This document shows positions 15,454-24,823 of a stretch of DNA of 49,921 bases, one piece after another. The stretch spans positions 1 to 49,921 of the forward strand of contig JAQYDN010000015.1 of assembly GCA_028724185.1 (NCBI GenBank), in the 5' to 3' direction. Both the position numbers and the translations under genes were made by a program. The stretch is from Bacillota bacterium. Lineage in GTDB: Bacteria > Bacillota > Clostridia > Tissierellales > Peptoniphilaceae. The notes beneath the pieces were generated by a model that was not told the origin of the DNA, made no database searches, and worked only from the letters and a program-made list of their open reading frames with translations. The number at the start of each line of letters is the position of its first letter. Position 1 is the first letter of the stretch.

Positions 15454-16677
15454 ATGTTTATCAATCTGTTTCGATGGATTCTCACCTTGTGCCTCGCCTT
15501 TGCGGCGGGAAAGTTGATGAACAAAATAAATATGCCGGCGATCCTCGGCTGGCTGATCGTCGGCATGATGTTCGGTCCGCACGCCGCAAACCTCATGCCC
15601 CAAGAACTCACTAATACCTCGCAGTATAAAATTGTTCTCATGTGGATGCAGTGTGCCTTCGGCGTTCTGCTCGGCTCCGAACTCATTTGGAGCAAGCTCA
15701 AGACGTCGGGAAAGGCGCTGATCACGACGACTCTTTTTCAGTCGCTCGGCACGTTTTTCGTCGTCTCCGCGACATTTGCCGTCGTATTTTACTTAAGCGA
15801 CATCCCGATCTACCTCGCATTCATCTTCGGCGGCATCGCCCTCGCCACGGCGCCGGCGCCGGCCCTTTCCATCGTCAATGAATTTCACGCCGAAGGACCG
15901 GTCACCGACACCCTACTCCCCATGACGGTACTGGACGACGTCGTGGGCATCGCGGTCTTCTTTACGATGGATTCTTTGATCGCACAGAAACTATCCGGCG
16001 GTGCGCTGCCGCTTTACATGATCCCCGTCATGATCGTCCTTCCCATCTTGATCGGCGCGCTTTCGGGATTTCCGACGGGTCGCCTGTTAAGAAAATGCAC
16101 CTCCCCGCGGGACTATCTCCTCGCGCTGCTCTTCGGCGTGACGCTTACCGCGGCCGTCGGTTGGCTGATCAATACCTATCTTCTCTCAAGCATTACGCTT
16201 AATTACCTGTTGATGGGCGTCTCCTTTTCAGCCGTATTCTCCAATATGGTAAGCTCCGATGCACTCGATCAAATCAACCGCGCATTCGCTCCCGTCCTCG
16301 GCGTCTCCCTGCTCGCCGCCATCGTCGATTTGGGTGCGCCCTTGGACTACCACCTTATCTTCGGGGCGGGCCTGTATACCTTTATCTACATCGCCTCGCG
16401 CGCTTTCGGAAAATACTTCGGCGCGCGACTCGGGGCGACGCTCACCCGCATGCCGGAGACGGTGTCGAAGTATCTGGGACTCACCTTACTGCCTCATTCC
16501 GGCGTATCGCTGGTCTTTACCTCCATTATTTGCACGACCCTCTCCTCCCGTCCGGAGTCGGTGCACATCATCCAGGGCACGATCGCCGCGGCCGCCATCA
16601 TCAACGAATTTATCGCCGTCGTCGTCGCGAAAAAAGGCTTCGAGCGGGCGGGAGAAATCAAATCTTCAGATATTTAA
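15454..16677 (+). CDS. Cation:proton antiporter (monovalent cation/H+ exchanger family)
   Basis: A protein of 407 residues with 10 or more hydrophobic segments. The N-terminal GWLIVGMMFGPHAANL and the double-aspartate segment VLDDVVGIAVFF (about 165-176) are features of CPA-type Na+(K+)/H+ exchangers; the DD pair is the usual ion-binding site. The C-terminus ends after the last membrane helix, so there is no regulatory RCK domain. Start ATG follows AAAGGAATG at some distance. A perfect terminator follows. The transported ion cannot be told. Confidence 0.87.
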   Translation: MFINLFRWILTLCLAFAAGKLMNKINMPAILGWLIVGMMFGPHAANLMPQELTNTSQYKIVLMWMQCAFGVLLGSELIWSKLKTSGKALITTTLFQSLGTFFVVSATFAVVFYLSDIPIYLAFIFGGIALATAPAPALSIVNEFHAEGPVTDTLLPMTVLDDVVGIAVFFTMDSLIAQKLSGGALPLYMIPVMIVLPILIGALSGFPTGRLLRKCTSPRDYLLALLFGVTLTAAVGWLINTYLLSSITLNYLLMGVSFSAVFSNMVSSDALDQINRAFAPVLGVSLLAAIVDLGAPLDYHLIFGAGLYTFIYIASRAFGKYFGARLGATLTRMPETVSKYLGLTLLPHSGVSLVFTSIICTTLSSRPESVHIIQGTIAAAAIINEFIAVVVAKKGFERAGEIKSSDI

Positions 16678-16689
16678 TGCCGTTTATGC

Positions 16690-16718
16690 AAAAAAGACCG
16701 ATCGATCGGTCTTTTTTT
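16690..16718 (+). terminator. Palindromic intrinsic terminator
   Basis: AAAAAAGACCGATC/GATCGGTCTTTTTTT is a nearly perfect inverted repeat with T-runs on both strands. It ends the antiporter transcript and could also stop the AIM24 gene transcript arriving from the right. Confidence 0.93.
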
Positions 16719-16814
16719 AATTCCTTCATTTGAATATTTGCGCGACATTTCCGCCGGATCGCCCTGCTACAGAGAGGCTTTCCGGCAATTCCGCACTCGC
16801 GCCCGACCTCGATA

Positions 16815-17495
16815 TTATTTATCGCTCGGCATAGATCGGTAGAGGCGCTGTGCGAGGGCCGCCAGATTGATGGATTGGAGGTATACCTTGCCCGGACCCG
16901 TCACAGTCGTATTCATCAGGCCTTCTCCGCCGAATAAGACGTTTTTCATTCCGCCCTTCACCACTTCCACGTCCATGCTACACGTCTCGTCCATAAAGGC
17001 GAGGACGCCTGTATCCAAGACGATTCTTTCGCCCGGTCCCAAGTCGTAATCGACGCAGTAACCGTTAATTTCTAAAAATACCGTCCCGGGCCCGGTGACC
17101 TTTTGCATGATAAAGCCTTCCCCGCCGAACATCCCGCTGCCTACCCGTTTGTTAAAATATACCGACAGGTCCACCCCGTAGGTCGCGCACATAAAGGCCT
17201 GTTTTTGCGCGATGATGGACTCGCCCGCCGCCAATTCTTTGACGATGATGCTGCCCGCAAAACTCGAGGCGAAGGCTATTTCGCAATCTCCCCGCGCCGT
17301 GTACTTGCTGAGAAAGAGGCTCTCCCCCGAGACGAGCCTGCCGAACATCTTCTTCGCCCCGCCTTCGGACTTCACTTCCGTTAAGACGTCGCCCTTTTCC
17401 CAAGTCCTTCCCCCGGCTTGGCTGATTAAGGCTTCTCCGTTCGATAAGTAAATTCTCGCTACGGGTAACGAATCTCCTTCGATCGTATATTTCAT
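16815..17495 (-). CDS. AIM24/TIGR00266 family protein
   Basis: A protein of 226 residues that is rich in beta strands and glycine. Two repeated segments, GMFGGEGFIMQKVTGPGTVFLEING and VLFGGEGLMNTTVTGPGKVYLQS-like (about residues 121-145 and 188-211), identify the tryptophan RNA-binding attenuator-like AIM24 fold. Its function in bacteria is unknown. AGGAG is present 7 bp before the ATG (17493-17495). It is transcribed alone. Confidence 0.9.
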   Translation of the reverse strand: MKYTIEGDSLPVARIYLSNGEALISQAGGRTWEKGDVLTEVKSEGGAKKMFGRLVSGESLFLSKYTARGDCEIAFASSFAGSIIVKELAAGESIIAQKQAFMCATYGVDLSVYFNKRVGSGMFGGEGFIMQKVTGPGTVFLEINGYCVDYDLGPGERIVLDTGVLAFMDETCSMDVEVVKGGMKNVLFGGEGLMNTTVTGPGKVYLQSINLAALAQRLYRSMPSDK

Positions 17496-17714
17496 GGTGT
17501 TTCTCCTTACATAGGTTCTTCAATCGCTGACAATTTATTTTAACACGTCTTTTTTCCCGAAATATAGGCCGCGTGGCAAAAAGTCCGTCATTTAAAGAGA
17601 CCGCCCTTCCGTCGTCCGACACGAAATCGCGCAAGTCTCGGCTAAACGGAGCGGAGCCTCCGCGGCGTTTCTTGGCCGCGAAGAACTCGCACCGCTTTCG
17701 CATCGATATAACGC

Positions 17715-17742
17715 GCAAAAAAAGTCCGGCATTTACCGGACT
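17715..17742 (-). terminator. Intrinsic terminator after mscS-like gene
   Basis: On the minus strand AGTCCGG-TAAATG-CCGGACT is followed by TTTTTTT. It lies about 40 bp after the mechanosensitive channel stop. The rest of 17496-17714 shows no feature I can support. Confidence 0.93.
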
Positions 17743-17783
17743 CCCCGACGGTCGACGACGCATCGCTGATTTTCGAATGCGAG

Positions 17784-18668
17784 CTAGTGATCGATCCTTA
17801 CATACGTCGGCACCAAAATCTTGATGTCGTTTTCTCTGAAGGTGTCGTAGAGCGCGTGGACCATCATCCGCTTGTTCTCGCCCCGCTCATTGTAGTGCGT
17901 AAGGAACTGAATAAAGATCCTGAATCCGTTGGACTCGAGTTCCGATCTGACCTTGGGATCGATCGTAGAACCCGCCTTTTCGATCGTCCTCCGGAAGACT
18001 TCGATCGCCTCCTCGTCATACCTTTCGAGCAACATCGCGTGTTTTTTAAGCGCGAGATCTTTCGCCAGTTCTAAGGCTTCGTGCCTATCCTCACCGAAGG
18101 GAATCAAGAGAGAAATCTCCTGCACGATAAAGGGGCTCGAGCGCGTGTAATTTACAATAGCCTTTTCGAAAATAAAGCGATTGGGCACGGAGATATAGCG
18201 CCCCGTCGGCTTCAGCGTCCCGATCTCGTGGCCGATCTCCGCCAAATCGAAGTGTAAAAAGTCCATGTCGGTCACCTGACCCGTCCGATCGTCTATTTCT
18301 ATGACGTCGTCGATGACAAAGGTGTTTTTATAGCTGACGTAGATAAAGGCGACGATGTCCAAAATAAAGTCCTTGAGAGCCAGCGCGACGAATGCTAAAA
18401 AAATCGTGACGATCAGTGCAAACGACTGATCCTGGCTAAGCCATAATCTGAGCGTCAACGCGATCGCCAAAAGATTTAAGATCAAGTGGGTACTTCGCTC
18501 GACGCGCTTCGACTTCACTTTATCCGGAGCCACATTCTTTAACACATGATAGATGACCTTGGACAAGAGCGCCGCCAGGACAAAGGCAAGGATCGTATAG
18601 AAGAGCTTGACTTCCAAATTTCCCTGCGACACGAGCTTGTCGTTAAAAGAGACCAATATATTTTCCAT
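17784..18668 (-). CDS. Mechanosensitive ion channel, MscS family
   Basis: A protein of 294 residues started at MENILVSFN, because GGGGAAG precedes this ATG; a TTG 24 bp upstream is less likely. It has about three membrane segments (27-48, 67-82, 88-120), and the pore-lining helix is in the last (FALIVTIFLAFVALALKDFILDI). The MscS beta domain follows (VIDDVIEIDDRTGQVTDMDFL, ISVPNRFIFEKAIVNYTR). The channel releases solutes under hypo-osmotic shock. The C-terminal domain is about 110 residues. Neighbours are unrelated. Confidence 0.92.
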   Translation of the reverse strand: MENILVSFNDKLVSQGNLEVKLFYTILAFVLAALLSKVIYHVLKNVAPDKVKSKRVERSTHLILNLLAIALTLRLWLSQDQSFALIVTIFLAFVALALKDFILDIVAFIYVSYKNTFVIDDVIEIDDRTGQVTDMDFLHFDLAEIGHEIGTLKPTGRYISVPNRFIFEKAIVNYTRSSPFIVQEISLLIPFGEDRHEALELAKDLALKKHAMLLERYDEEAIEVFRRTIEKAGSTIDPKVRSELESNGFRIFIQFLTHYNERGENKRMMVHALYDTFRENDIKILVPTYVRIDH

Positions 18669-18874
18669 AACTTCTTCCCCGTTTCCGCTCAATTTCTCTA
18701 TCTATTATATCTCAATCGACAGGTCTCTTTTAACGCTATCGCGCGATCGGTTGACCGCATAATACTCGGCCCATACACGCCACGCCTCACAGAACTCGGC
18801 ACAGCCTTCTTTCGAAGGAGGTCTCTTCTAAAACCCGATGCGGCGCCACGTAACGTAGAGAAACGACCGTTCCT

Positions 18875-19414
18875 TCACTCAGCCGGTTCCCCCTCTCTCA
18901 AGTTTTTCTCCAACAAAACCAGGTTGACGCCCCGGATGCCGTTAAAGACGGTCGGGACGATGTCGACTTCCCGATACGACAATTTTTTGTACATGGCGCG
19001 GGCCCTTTTGTTTTTTTCATTGGTGTCCATGCGCAACTCGTACCACCCGTGTTCCCGCGCGTAATCCTCGTAAAACGCGACAAATTCCCTTCCGATTCCC
19101 CTGTGGTTACACGACGGCGAGACGACGAGCGTATGCAACACGCACACCGCTTCATCGGGCACTTCGTCGTCCCACGAGCCCTTTCCGTACGCCTCGTCCT
19201 GCTCCTGATTGATGACGGCTGCCGCCAAAATATCGCCCTCGTCGTCGTAAACGAACAGATCGCCTCTCTTAAGAGCACGTAGAGCCGTCTCTCTCGTGGG
19301 ATACACCCCTCTTATCCATCCCACGGATACCGTACCTTTCTCTTCGCTTTCGTGTATGGCGTCGTAAATCTCCACGACGCCGTCAATATCTGCGCGTTTC
19401 GCCTTCCGTATCAT
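18875..19414 (-). CDS. GNAT family N-acetyltransferase
   Basis: A protein of 179 residues. It starts with the typical MIRKAKRADIDGVVEIYD and carries the acetyl-CoA loop VSPSCNHRGIGREFVAFYEDYA at about 98-119, followed by LRMDTNEKNKRARAMYKKLSY, the C-terminal alpha4-beta6-beta7 part of the fold. GGAGG is present upstream. The substrate, protein or small molecule, cannot be predicted. The 182-bp gap between it and the MscS gene has no clear terminator. Confidence 0.9.
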   Translation of the reverse strand: MIRKAKRADIDGVVEIYDAIHESEEKGTVSVGWIRGVYPTRETALRALKRGDLFVYDDEGDILAAAVINQEQDEAYGKGSWDDEVPDEAVCVLHTLVVSPSCNHRGIGREFVAFYEDYAREHGWYELRMDTNEKNKRARAMYKKLSYREVDIVPTVFNGIRGVNLVLLEKNLREGEPAE

Positions 19415-19531
19415 CTTTTACGCCTCCTTCTCGCTATGTTTACCTACCGACTTTATGTCGAGGCGGCGAGCCGCTAAAACGCCTACCGCCATGCAATAAT
19501 CTCTGAAGTATTCCGAAAATCCTCCGGCTAT

Positions 19532-20113
19532 TTACCTTGCGAAGGGATCCTCTTTAGGATCGTCGTTTCGGACGTATTCGATCAGCTCCGCTATGTCCTC
19601 GGCGATCTCTCTCCCGTAAGTGTCTTCGACGAAGGCGAGCGCCATGTCGATGCCCGCCGACACGCCGGATGCCGTATAAAACTTACCGTCCTTGACCCAT
19701 CGCGCTCTTCCGACCCAATCCGCATCTCCCGTACCCGTCACCCACTCGAAGGCCCGCTTATTGGACGTCGCACGCTTTCCCTCAAGCGCACCGGATGCCG
19801 CCAACAACGCCGAACCCGTGCAGACGGACAAGACGACACTCGACGAATCGACGAGCGCTCCGAGTTTTTCGAGGAAGACGGAATCTTCGACGAGCGATCG
19901 CGTTCCCATACCGCCGGGGATTAAAAATACGCTGCCGGGCGGCAACACATCCACCCGTTCCGTATCAACCCTCACGCTGTCCGCGCCGGTGATGATTCCT
20001 CCCGTCATCGAGACGTAGTGAAGATTTGCGCGAGGCGCCTTTCCAAGCACCTCGACCGGGCCGAACAAATCTAAACTCTCAAACCGGTCGAACAGTAAAC
20101 AATAATAGTTCAT
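19532..20113 (-). CDS. DJ-1/PfpI family protein (glutamine amidotransferase-like fold)
   Basis: A protein of 193 residues started at MNYYCLLFDRFESLD. Two adjacent ATG codons follow AGGAGGAT; the second (20111-20113) has the better spacing of five bases. The nucleophile elbow with the reactive cysteine is seen in VVLSVCTGSALLAASGAL (Cys about 108), and FLIPGGMGTR supplies the preceding strand. This type resembles isonitrile hydratase and the N-terminal domain of AraC-type regulators, but no DNA-binding domain is present. The function may be hydratase, deglycase or other; not resolved. Confidence 0.9.
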   Translation of the reverse strand: MNYYCLLFDRFESLDLFGPVEVLGKAPRANLHYVSMTGGIITGADSVRVDTERVDVLPPGSVFLIPGGMGTRSLVEDSVFLEKLGALVDSSSVVLSVCTGSALLAASGALEGKRATSNKRAFEWVTGTGDADWVGRARWVKDGKFYTASGVSAGIDMALAFVEDTYGREIAEDIAELIEYVRNDDPKEDPFAR

Positions 20114-20326
20114 CATATCCTCCTGTCTCCTCGGTATGGTAATCAAAGATGTCTCTGTCTGATTTTTACCGAGTCCTATCGCCATACGCGATCTTACGTC
20201 TTTCTATGGGCGACCCTATTTCGCGCTCTTCCACCTCGCCTTCGATGAATTCTCGGCCGAGCCGCCGGGATTCATCCCGCACACCGAACGCGCTATCTCC
20301 GAGCGATTAAGACCGACGCCCACCAC

Positions 20327-21778
20327 CTATAGGAGATGTCTAAAGGGGTAGGTGAGGAAGTGGACGCCTTTAAGAAAGACGGATTTTGGAGTCGACAAGC
20401 TCTCTTTTCGAGCGTCAGGTCCATATTCCATCTCTCCGCCGGGAAGAACTTGTCGGCTCGCGTCCATTTTCTCCCGCATTTGCTCGCGCAATTCGGCGTT
20501 GAGTTCCGGAGAGTCGACGCAGAGCATGCTCTCCGTATCCAGATAGATCGAGCGCATATCGTAGTTGAACGTTCCGACGAGGGAGATCTCGTCATCTATC
20601 AAAATCGTCTTTGTATGTTGTGATTGAGCGCCCATGTATTCGTAAAGATCCGATCCCGTACGGAGGATGGCCTTTCGATTAAAAAGCTCCTCGGCATTGC
20701 CGACGATGTTTGCCCCGTACTCGGGCGAATTGGTCAGATAACTGACGTGAGCGCCGTATGCCTCGTTCAAATCGGAAAAATCTTCATAATGTCCCTTGTT
20801 TAAAATAATATAGGGCGTCTCGACGATAATGTCCTTCCCCTTTTTCATTCTCTCCAACAGGCGGCGGTAGACGAGGGGAGGTTTGTTGCCGGCCTTCCCC
20901 GATCCTCGGATTAACTCTACCCGCCGAGACGGAAGCGTCTCGGCAACCCAATCGGTTTCTCTAAAGGCATCGGGCATCTTCTCTTTCAATTGACGTTGAA
21001 GTTCACCCGTCCGCTCTTCAAAATCTCTGTATTGCTTCAAATCTTTCTCGCGATCTTTGGAGAGAGGTTTTACTTTCTTGACTTTATCCAAGTTCCAAAT
21101 TTCTTCAAAATAATCCTCGACCTGCATGAGGGAGTTTCGCGTATGTTTATCCCCCTCGTAGACAATGAGGTCTCGATCTTGATTTTTCTTGGGTTCGTCG
21201 TCGTAATCTCCGATAAATAAGGAGTTTTGATTTCTCCCTCCCAACATATACACCTGGTCGTCGACGACGATAAATTTATCGTGCAGACGGTAGTTAAACG
21301 TCCAGGGCTTGAAAAATCGAATGGGGTTGTAGATTCTCACCTCTATATTGGGGTGGTTATCGATCAAAGAAAAGTATTCGCTTCCGACGGTCTTGAGATT
21401 GATTCCGTCGACCAACAGACGAACCTTCACCCCTCGATCCGCCGCATCCATCAGCGCGGAAGTAAACGTTATCCCTCCCATGTCGTCGCGATAGCTGAAG
21501 ATCGCCATATCGACAGTCTCCTCGGCCTGAGTCAGGAGCCTATATCGCCAAAACTCGGCGTCGTGGATATCGTCTATGCTCATGACGCGTTCCCGATCCG
21601 ACATGGGAGCGGCGGCAAGCTCCCGATCCCTCTCCAGCCAGTTCTCGGGCATCGCGGCTTTAAAAAGAGGCGGAACGATAAGCGCTATCGCGAGAAACAA
21701 GAGATAGTAGCCGATAATTCTCGGAATCCAAGATATGATCATTTGCAGAAAATTTAATAAGTCTTTAAATGTCAACAT
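20327..21778 (-). CDS. Phospholipase D-like family protein (membrane-anchored, cardiolipin-synthase-related)
   Basis: A protein of about 483 residues from the ATG at 21778, preceded by GGGGGAAGG, though the spacing is tight; starts at 21796 and at TTG 21775 are alternatives. A hydrophobic anchor lies at residues 14-42. Two HKD motifs are present: HDKFIVVDDQVYMLGGRN and HTKTILIDDEISLVGTFN, each H-x-K-x4-D. They form one PLD active site. Candidates include a cardiolipin or phosphatidyl transferase, but at this length with one N-terminal helix it could be a phosphodiesterase. It is transcribed alone. Confidence 0.85.
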   Translation of the reverse strand: MLTFKDLLNFLQMIISWIPRIIGYYLLFLAIALIVPPLFKAAMPENWLERDRELAAAPMSDRERVMSIDDIHDAEFWRYRLLTQAEETVDMAIFSYRDDMGGITFTSALMDAADRGVKVRLLVDGINLKTVGSEYFSLIDNHPNIEVRIYNPIRFFKPWTFNYRLHDKFIVVDDQVYMLGGRNQNSLFIGDYDDEPKKNQDRDLIVYEGDKHTRNSLMQVEDYFEEIWNLDKVKKVKPLSKDREKDLKQYRDFEERTGELQRQLKEKMPDAFRETDWVAETLPSRRVELIRGSGKAGNKPPLVYRRLLERMKKGKDIIVETPYIILNKGHYEDFSDLNEAYGAHVSYLTNSPEYGANIVGNAEELFNRKAILRTGSDLYEYMGAQSQHTKTILIDDEISLVGTFNYDMRSIYLDTESMLCVDSPELNAELREQMREKMDASRQVLPGGEMEYGPDARKESLSTPKSVFLKGVHFLTYPFRHLL

Positions 21779-21944
21779 GCCTTCCCCCGATCGCATCTGT
21801 CTTCTTTACATTTCTTCGATATTTTAAGTCGTTGCTTTTATATAGTAAAGCACTTATAAAGAATTTACCCCAAACGACGCGACTCAAGCAACGAGCCCAT
21901 CAACCGCTTGCCCCGGCGTATCGTAAGTGAGCGAGCAAAATTTC

Positions 21945-21985
21945 GGACAATCAAATAAGGCGGTCCGTACGATCCGACCGCCCTA
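21945..21985 (-). terminator. Possible terminator after the SDR gene
   Basis: On the minus strand GGCGGTC (21976-21982) pairs with GACCGCC (21959-21965), followed by TTATTTGATT. The T-run is weak. It lies about 90 bp after the SDR stop, so its role is uncertain. Confidence 0.5.
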
Positions 21986-22070
21986 TCCTTTGAAAAAATC
22001 ATTCTCTCTAAAATTTTATGAAAAACGTCCTCGCATCCTTTCAATCGCCCCGACGTCTCGACGATTGAAT

Positions 22071-22976
22071 TTAAGCGAATAATTTCATCAGGTACAACAA
22101 TACCTCGTCCGGAATGAGACCGCAGAATATCCTGTCCAAGGTTCCTATCACACCGGGCGTGGAAACGGCAAATCCCCGATCGGTATCCTTCATCGATTTT
22201 TCCACGACGTGTTGAGATTTAAGGGGCAAGAAGAGCTTCTTTCTGTCCATCTCGGCCTTGTCGATAAACTCGGTATCCTCTATAAAATAAGGACATACCG
22301 TCGTGACGTTGATGCCCTTCGGCAGGAGCTCCCCGCGAAGACCTCGGGCATAGGTATAGATAAAGGCCTTCGATGCGGCATAGACGTTCAAGTTGGGGAT
22401 GGGGTTAAATGCCGCGACGGACGCGATTTGGATGATGTTTCCCCCCGCCCCCATCAACGGAGCCACGATGTGGACCATCCTCACCTGGGCCTCGCAATTG
22501 ATCTTTCCGGTGTGAACTTCCTTTTCACTGCCGAGCTCGAGACTGTAGCCGCTAAACCCGAGGCCCGCCGCATTGATCAAATAGGCGATGTCTATGCGCT
22601 CACTTTGAACCTTCTCTTCCAAGTAAATCTTAAAGGCCGCCATCTCCTCCTCGTTCGTCATATCCATGGGATAGACCGTCGTGGGAATCGTCAGCGAATC
22701 CTTCAGTTCTTCCAACCTCTCCTCTCTCCTCGCGATCACGAGCAGCTGGTCTACGTCGTCTTTTTTATGTTCGCAAAAAAATCTCGCGTAGTCCCTGCCG
22801 AGACCCGAGGACGCCCCCGTGATAATGGCCAGCTTTTTCCTCCCCGTCTCCGCGGCATCTCGCTTGCCGAGGATCCTGTTGTAGTTTATCTTCTCGATCA
22901 GGTAGATCACGACAGAAATACACGCGCAGACTAAAAAAAACGTGCCAAATATGGTTACCAATTTATCCCAAATCAT
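22071..22976 (-). CDS. Membrane-anchored short-chain dehydrogenase/reductase (SDR)
   Basis: A protein of 301 residues with one N-terminal membrane helix (about 7-27). The classical SDR motifs follow: TGASSGLG cofactor loop (53-60), NAAG (about 134), Ser in IQIASVAAF and the catalytic YAASK. The arrangement with an N-terminal anchor resembles hydroxysteroid-dehydrogenase-like SDRs. Basic residues after the second strand (ARREER) suggest NADPH. The substrate is unknown. The neighbouring DUF3021 gene lies downstream on the other side and is not clearly in the same operon. Confidence 0.9.
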   Translation of the reverse strand: MIWDKLVTIFGTFFLVCACISVVIYLIEKINYNRILGKRDAAETGRKKLAIITGASSGLGRDYARFFCEHKKDDVDQLLVIARREERLEELKDSLTIPTTVYPMDMTNEEEMAAFKIYLEEKVQSERIDIAYLINAAGLGFSGYSLELGSEKEVHTGKINCEAQVRMVHIVAPLMGAGGNIIQIASVAAFNPIPNLNVYAASKAFIYTYARGLRGELLPKGINVTTVCPYFIEDTEFIDKAEMDRKKLFLPLKSQHVVEKSMKDTDRGFAVSTPGVIGTLDRIFCGLIPDEVLLYLMKLFA

Positions 22977-23165
22977 TCTACCCCTTCTTTCGTCACCGCA
23001 TAATCCTTCGCTTGCTAAACAATCCTCCGTCGACGTCGACCTGCCGATCTCTTAACAGGCGCTACGACAAGTCTTATTTCTTTTTTACCTCTTTTCTCCC
23101 GAAATAATGATACAATCGCCCGAAACATTAAAAATCTTTCGATCGCCTTCGCCGAATCCGTACAA

Positions 23166-23534
23166 CTATCGGCCCAACAGTTTGCCGAAGACGACGTAAC
23201 TGATCGCCCACAACGCGATTCCGAACGATAAAAAGATTCCGAATACCTTCAGGTAATCTCGAAACGTGTGTAACTCGAACCAACCGCTGACCAGCAAGCA
23301 CGGAAAGACCGTGCACAACATCGCGATAAAGTGGACGCCCGACTGTTTGAGCAACGACCAATGTTCGATCTCGTAGATAACCGACGCCGCCGCCACCGAC
23401 GATACGATGATCCCGACGAGAAACGTCGACTTCACTTGAAACGGATCCATCTTCTGATGTTTCATCACAGACGATATGACGGCCATGATGACGAAGGGAA
23501 TCATCCCCCTGAGAATCGCTTTTTTTACCAGCAT
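23166..23534 (-). CDS. Small four-helix membrane protein, DUF3021-like
   Basis: A protein of 122 residues made almost entirely of four hydrophobic segments (about 9-25, 36-53, 66-84, 93-116). The pattern (VKKAILRGMIPFVI start, FLVGIIVSSVAAASVIYE, GVHFIAM) fits DUF3021. GGAGCAAGGT precedes the ATG. DUF3021 genes usually sit next to a LytTR-type regulator, but no such gene is seen here. The family assignment is by pattern only, and the function is unknown. Confidence 0.68.
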   Translation of the reverse strand: MLVKKAILRGMIPFVIMAVISSVMKHQKMDPFQVKSTFLVGIIVSSVAAASVIYEIEHWSLLKQSGVHFIAMLCTVFPCLLVSGWFELHTFRDYLKVFGIFLSFGIALWAISYVVFGKLLGR

Positions 23535-23628
23535 ACCTTGCTCCCATCGATGATTTTTTATCGTTGTCGCTTCCTCAAATATGCATCAACCCTTTTCGTA
23601 TATAAGCCTTTGTTTCTTTTATTCTATC

Positions 23629-23676
23629 AAAAAAAGAGGTCCCCCGATACGCAAACCGCGCCTCGCAAGACCTCTT
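23629..23676 (-). terminator. Terminator after the glutathione peroxidase gene
   Basis: On the minus strand AAGAGGTC (23669-23676) pairs with GACCTCTT (23634-23641) across a 27-nt interior that can fold further, followed by TTTTT. The long loop lowers confidence. Confidence 0.7.
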
Positions 23677-23812
23677 ATCTCCGTATACATCCAATTTATC
23701 CGCCGCTTCGACCGAAGGCGACGCTGTTTCCGGTTTATATCCGCACCATTCTCCATTTCGCGACATCCGGCGCAGACAACCTATCGTCTCCTCGGCCTTC
23801 TTTCGATTCTAA

Positions 23813-24358
23813 CTATAAGATCGCTTCAACTTCCTTGCGAACCTGATCCATGTCGTACGTCGGTTCAAAGCGCTCGACGACCTTGCCGTCGCGGTCGATC
23901 AAGAATTTCGTAAAATTCCACTTGATATAGGCCTTGTCCCCGAACTTTTTATTATTATGTTTTGCGAACTGATCGAGCGCGACATTCTTTAGTCCCTTGC
24001 CGAAACCTTCAAAGGGTTTTTCGCTCGCGAGATAGGCAAACAGCGGTTCGGCCGATTCTCCGTTGACGTCTATCTTCTCGAATTGCGGAAATTCAGTTCC
24101 GAACTTTAAGGTACAAAAAGAATGGATCTCTTCCGTGCTGTCCGGCGCTTGATTGGCAAATTGATTCGACGGGAAGTCCAGGATCTCAAAGCCCTCGTCC
24201 TTTAAATCCTTATACATCTCTTCCAGCGGCTCGTAGTGCGGCGTAAACCCGCATTCCGTCGCCGTATTGACGATTAATAATACTTTGCCCTTGTACTTTT
24301 CAAGGCTTACATCGTTTCCGTCCATATCCTTTACCGTAAAATCATATACCGTCGTCAT
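23813..24358 (-). CDS. Glutathione peroxidase family (thiol peroxidase)
   Basis: A protein of 181 residues from MTTVYDFTVKDMDG. The active-site Cys is in NTATECGFTPHYEPL (about Cys36), with the Gln of FPSNQFANQ (about 71-79) and the Trp of IKWNFTKFLID (about 144-152), the usual Cys-Gln-Trp triad. It has Cys, not selenocysteine, so it probably uses thioredoxin. Its start overlaps nothing but lies one base after the regulator stop, with GAGGAGGT inside the regulator's end. It forms an operon with the OhrR-type gene and reduces organic hydroperoxides. Confidence 0.94.
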   Translation of the reverse strand: MTTVYDFTVKDMDGNDVSLEKYKGKVLLIVNTATECGFTPHYEPLEEMYKDLKDEGFEILDFPSNQFANQAPDSTEEIHSFCTLKFGTEFPQFEKIDVNGESAEPLFAYLASEKPFEGFGKGLKNVALDQFAKHNNKKFGDKAYIKWNFTKFLIDRDGKVVERFEPTYDMDQVRKEVEAIL

Positions 24359-24359
24359 T

Positions 24360-24806
24360 TTAAACCTCCTCATCTTCTCCGTCTAAAATTTCGTACAACA
24401 GAGAATACAATTCCTTCTCCTTTTCAAAGGGTAAGTCTATGCATTTTTCGACGTTTGAAGGAATATCCTTCGCCCTTTCCTGTAACGCTCTTCCCTTCTT
24501 CGTCAACGTAATCAAGACGACGCGTTCGTCCTCCGGATTACGACGCCTCTCTATAAATCCCTGCGATTCGAGCTTCTTCAACATCGGGCTTAAGGTCCCG
24601 TTGTCGAGCTTTAATTTATTTCCAATTTCACCGACAGTCAGATCATCTTCTTCCCATAAAACCAAAAAAACAAGATATTGGGTGTAGGTAAGACCTAAAG
24701 GCCTCAACCACTTGATATAAAGGTTTGTAACCTTTCTCGCCGCGGCATAAAGCGGAAAACAGAGTTGATTGCTCAGTTTCATTGCTTCCTTGTAATCGAC
24801 GTCCAT
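24360..24806 (-). CDS. ohrR: OhrR-type MarR family peroxide-sensing repressor
   Basis: A protein of 148 residues from MDVDYKEAMKLSNQLCF; GAAAGGGG precedes the ATG, and the frame extends 90 bp further. The N-terminal segment LSNQLCFPLYAAARKVTNLY and LGLTYTQYLVFLVLWE are typical of OhrR, with the single reactive Cys (Cys16) that is oxidised by organic hydroperoxides. The winged helix follows (LTVGEIGNKLKLDNGTLSPMLKKLES). Since it shares an operon with glutathione peroxidase, it probably represses itself and that gene until peroxide appears. Confidence 0.9.
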   Translation of the reverse strand: MDVDYKEAMKLSNQLCFPLYAAARKVTNLYIKWLRPLGLTYTQYLVFLVLWEEDDLTVGEIGNKLKLDNGTLSPMLKKLESQGFIERRRNPEDERVVLITLTKKGRALQERAKDIPSNVEKCIDLPFEKEKELYSLLYEILDGEDEEV

Positions 24807-24823
24807 AATTCCCCTTTCATGTT

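Noticed and set aside
23535-23812. A short plus-strand gene in the gap before the glutathione peroxidase
   Set aside because: Frames there are basic and low in complexity, lack ribosome sites and cover the terminator.
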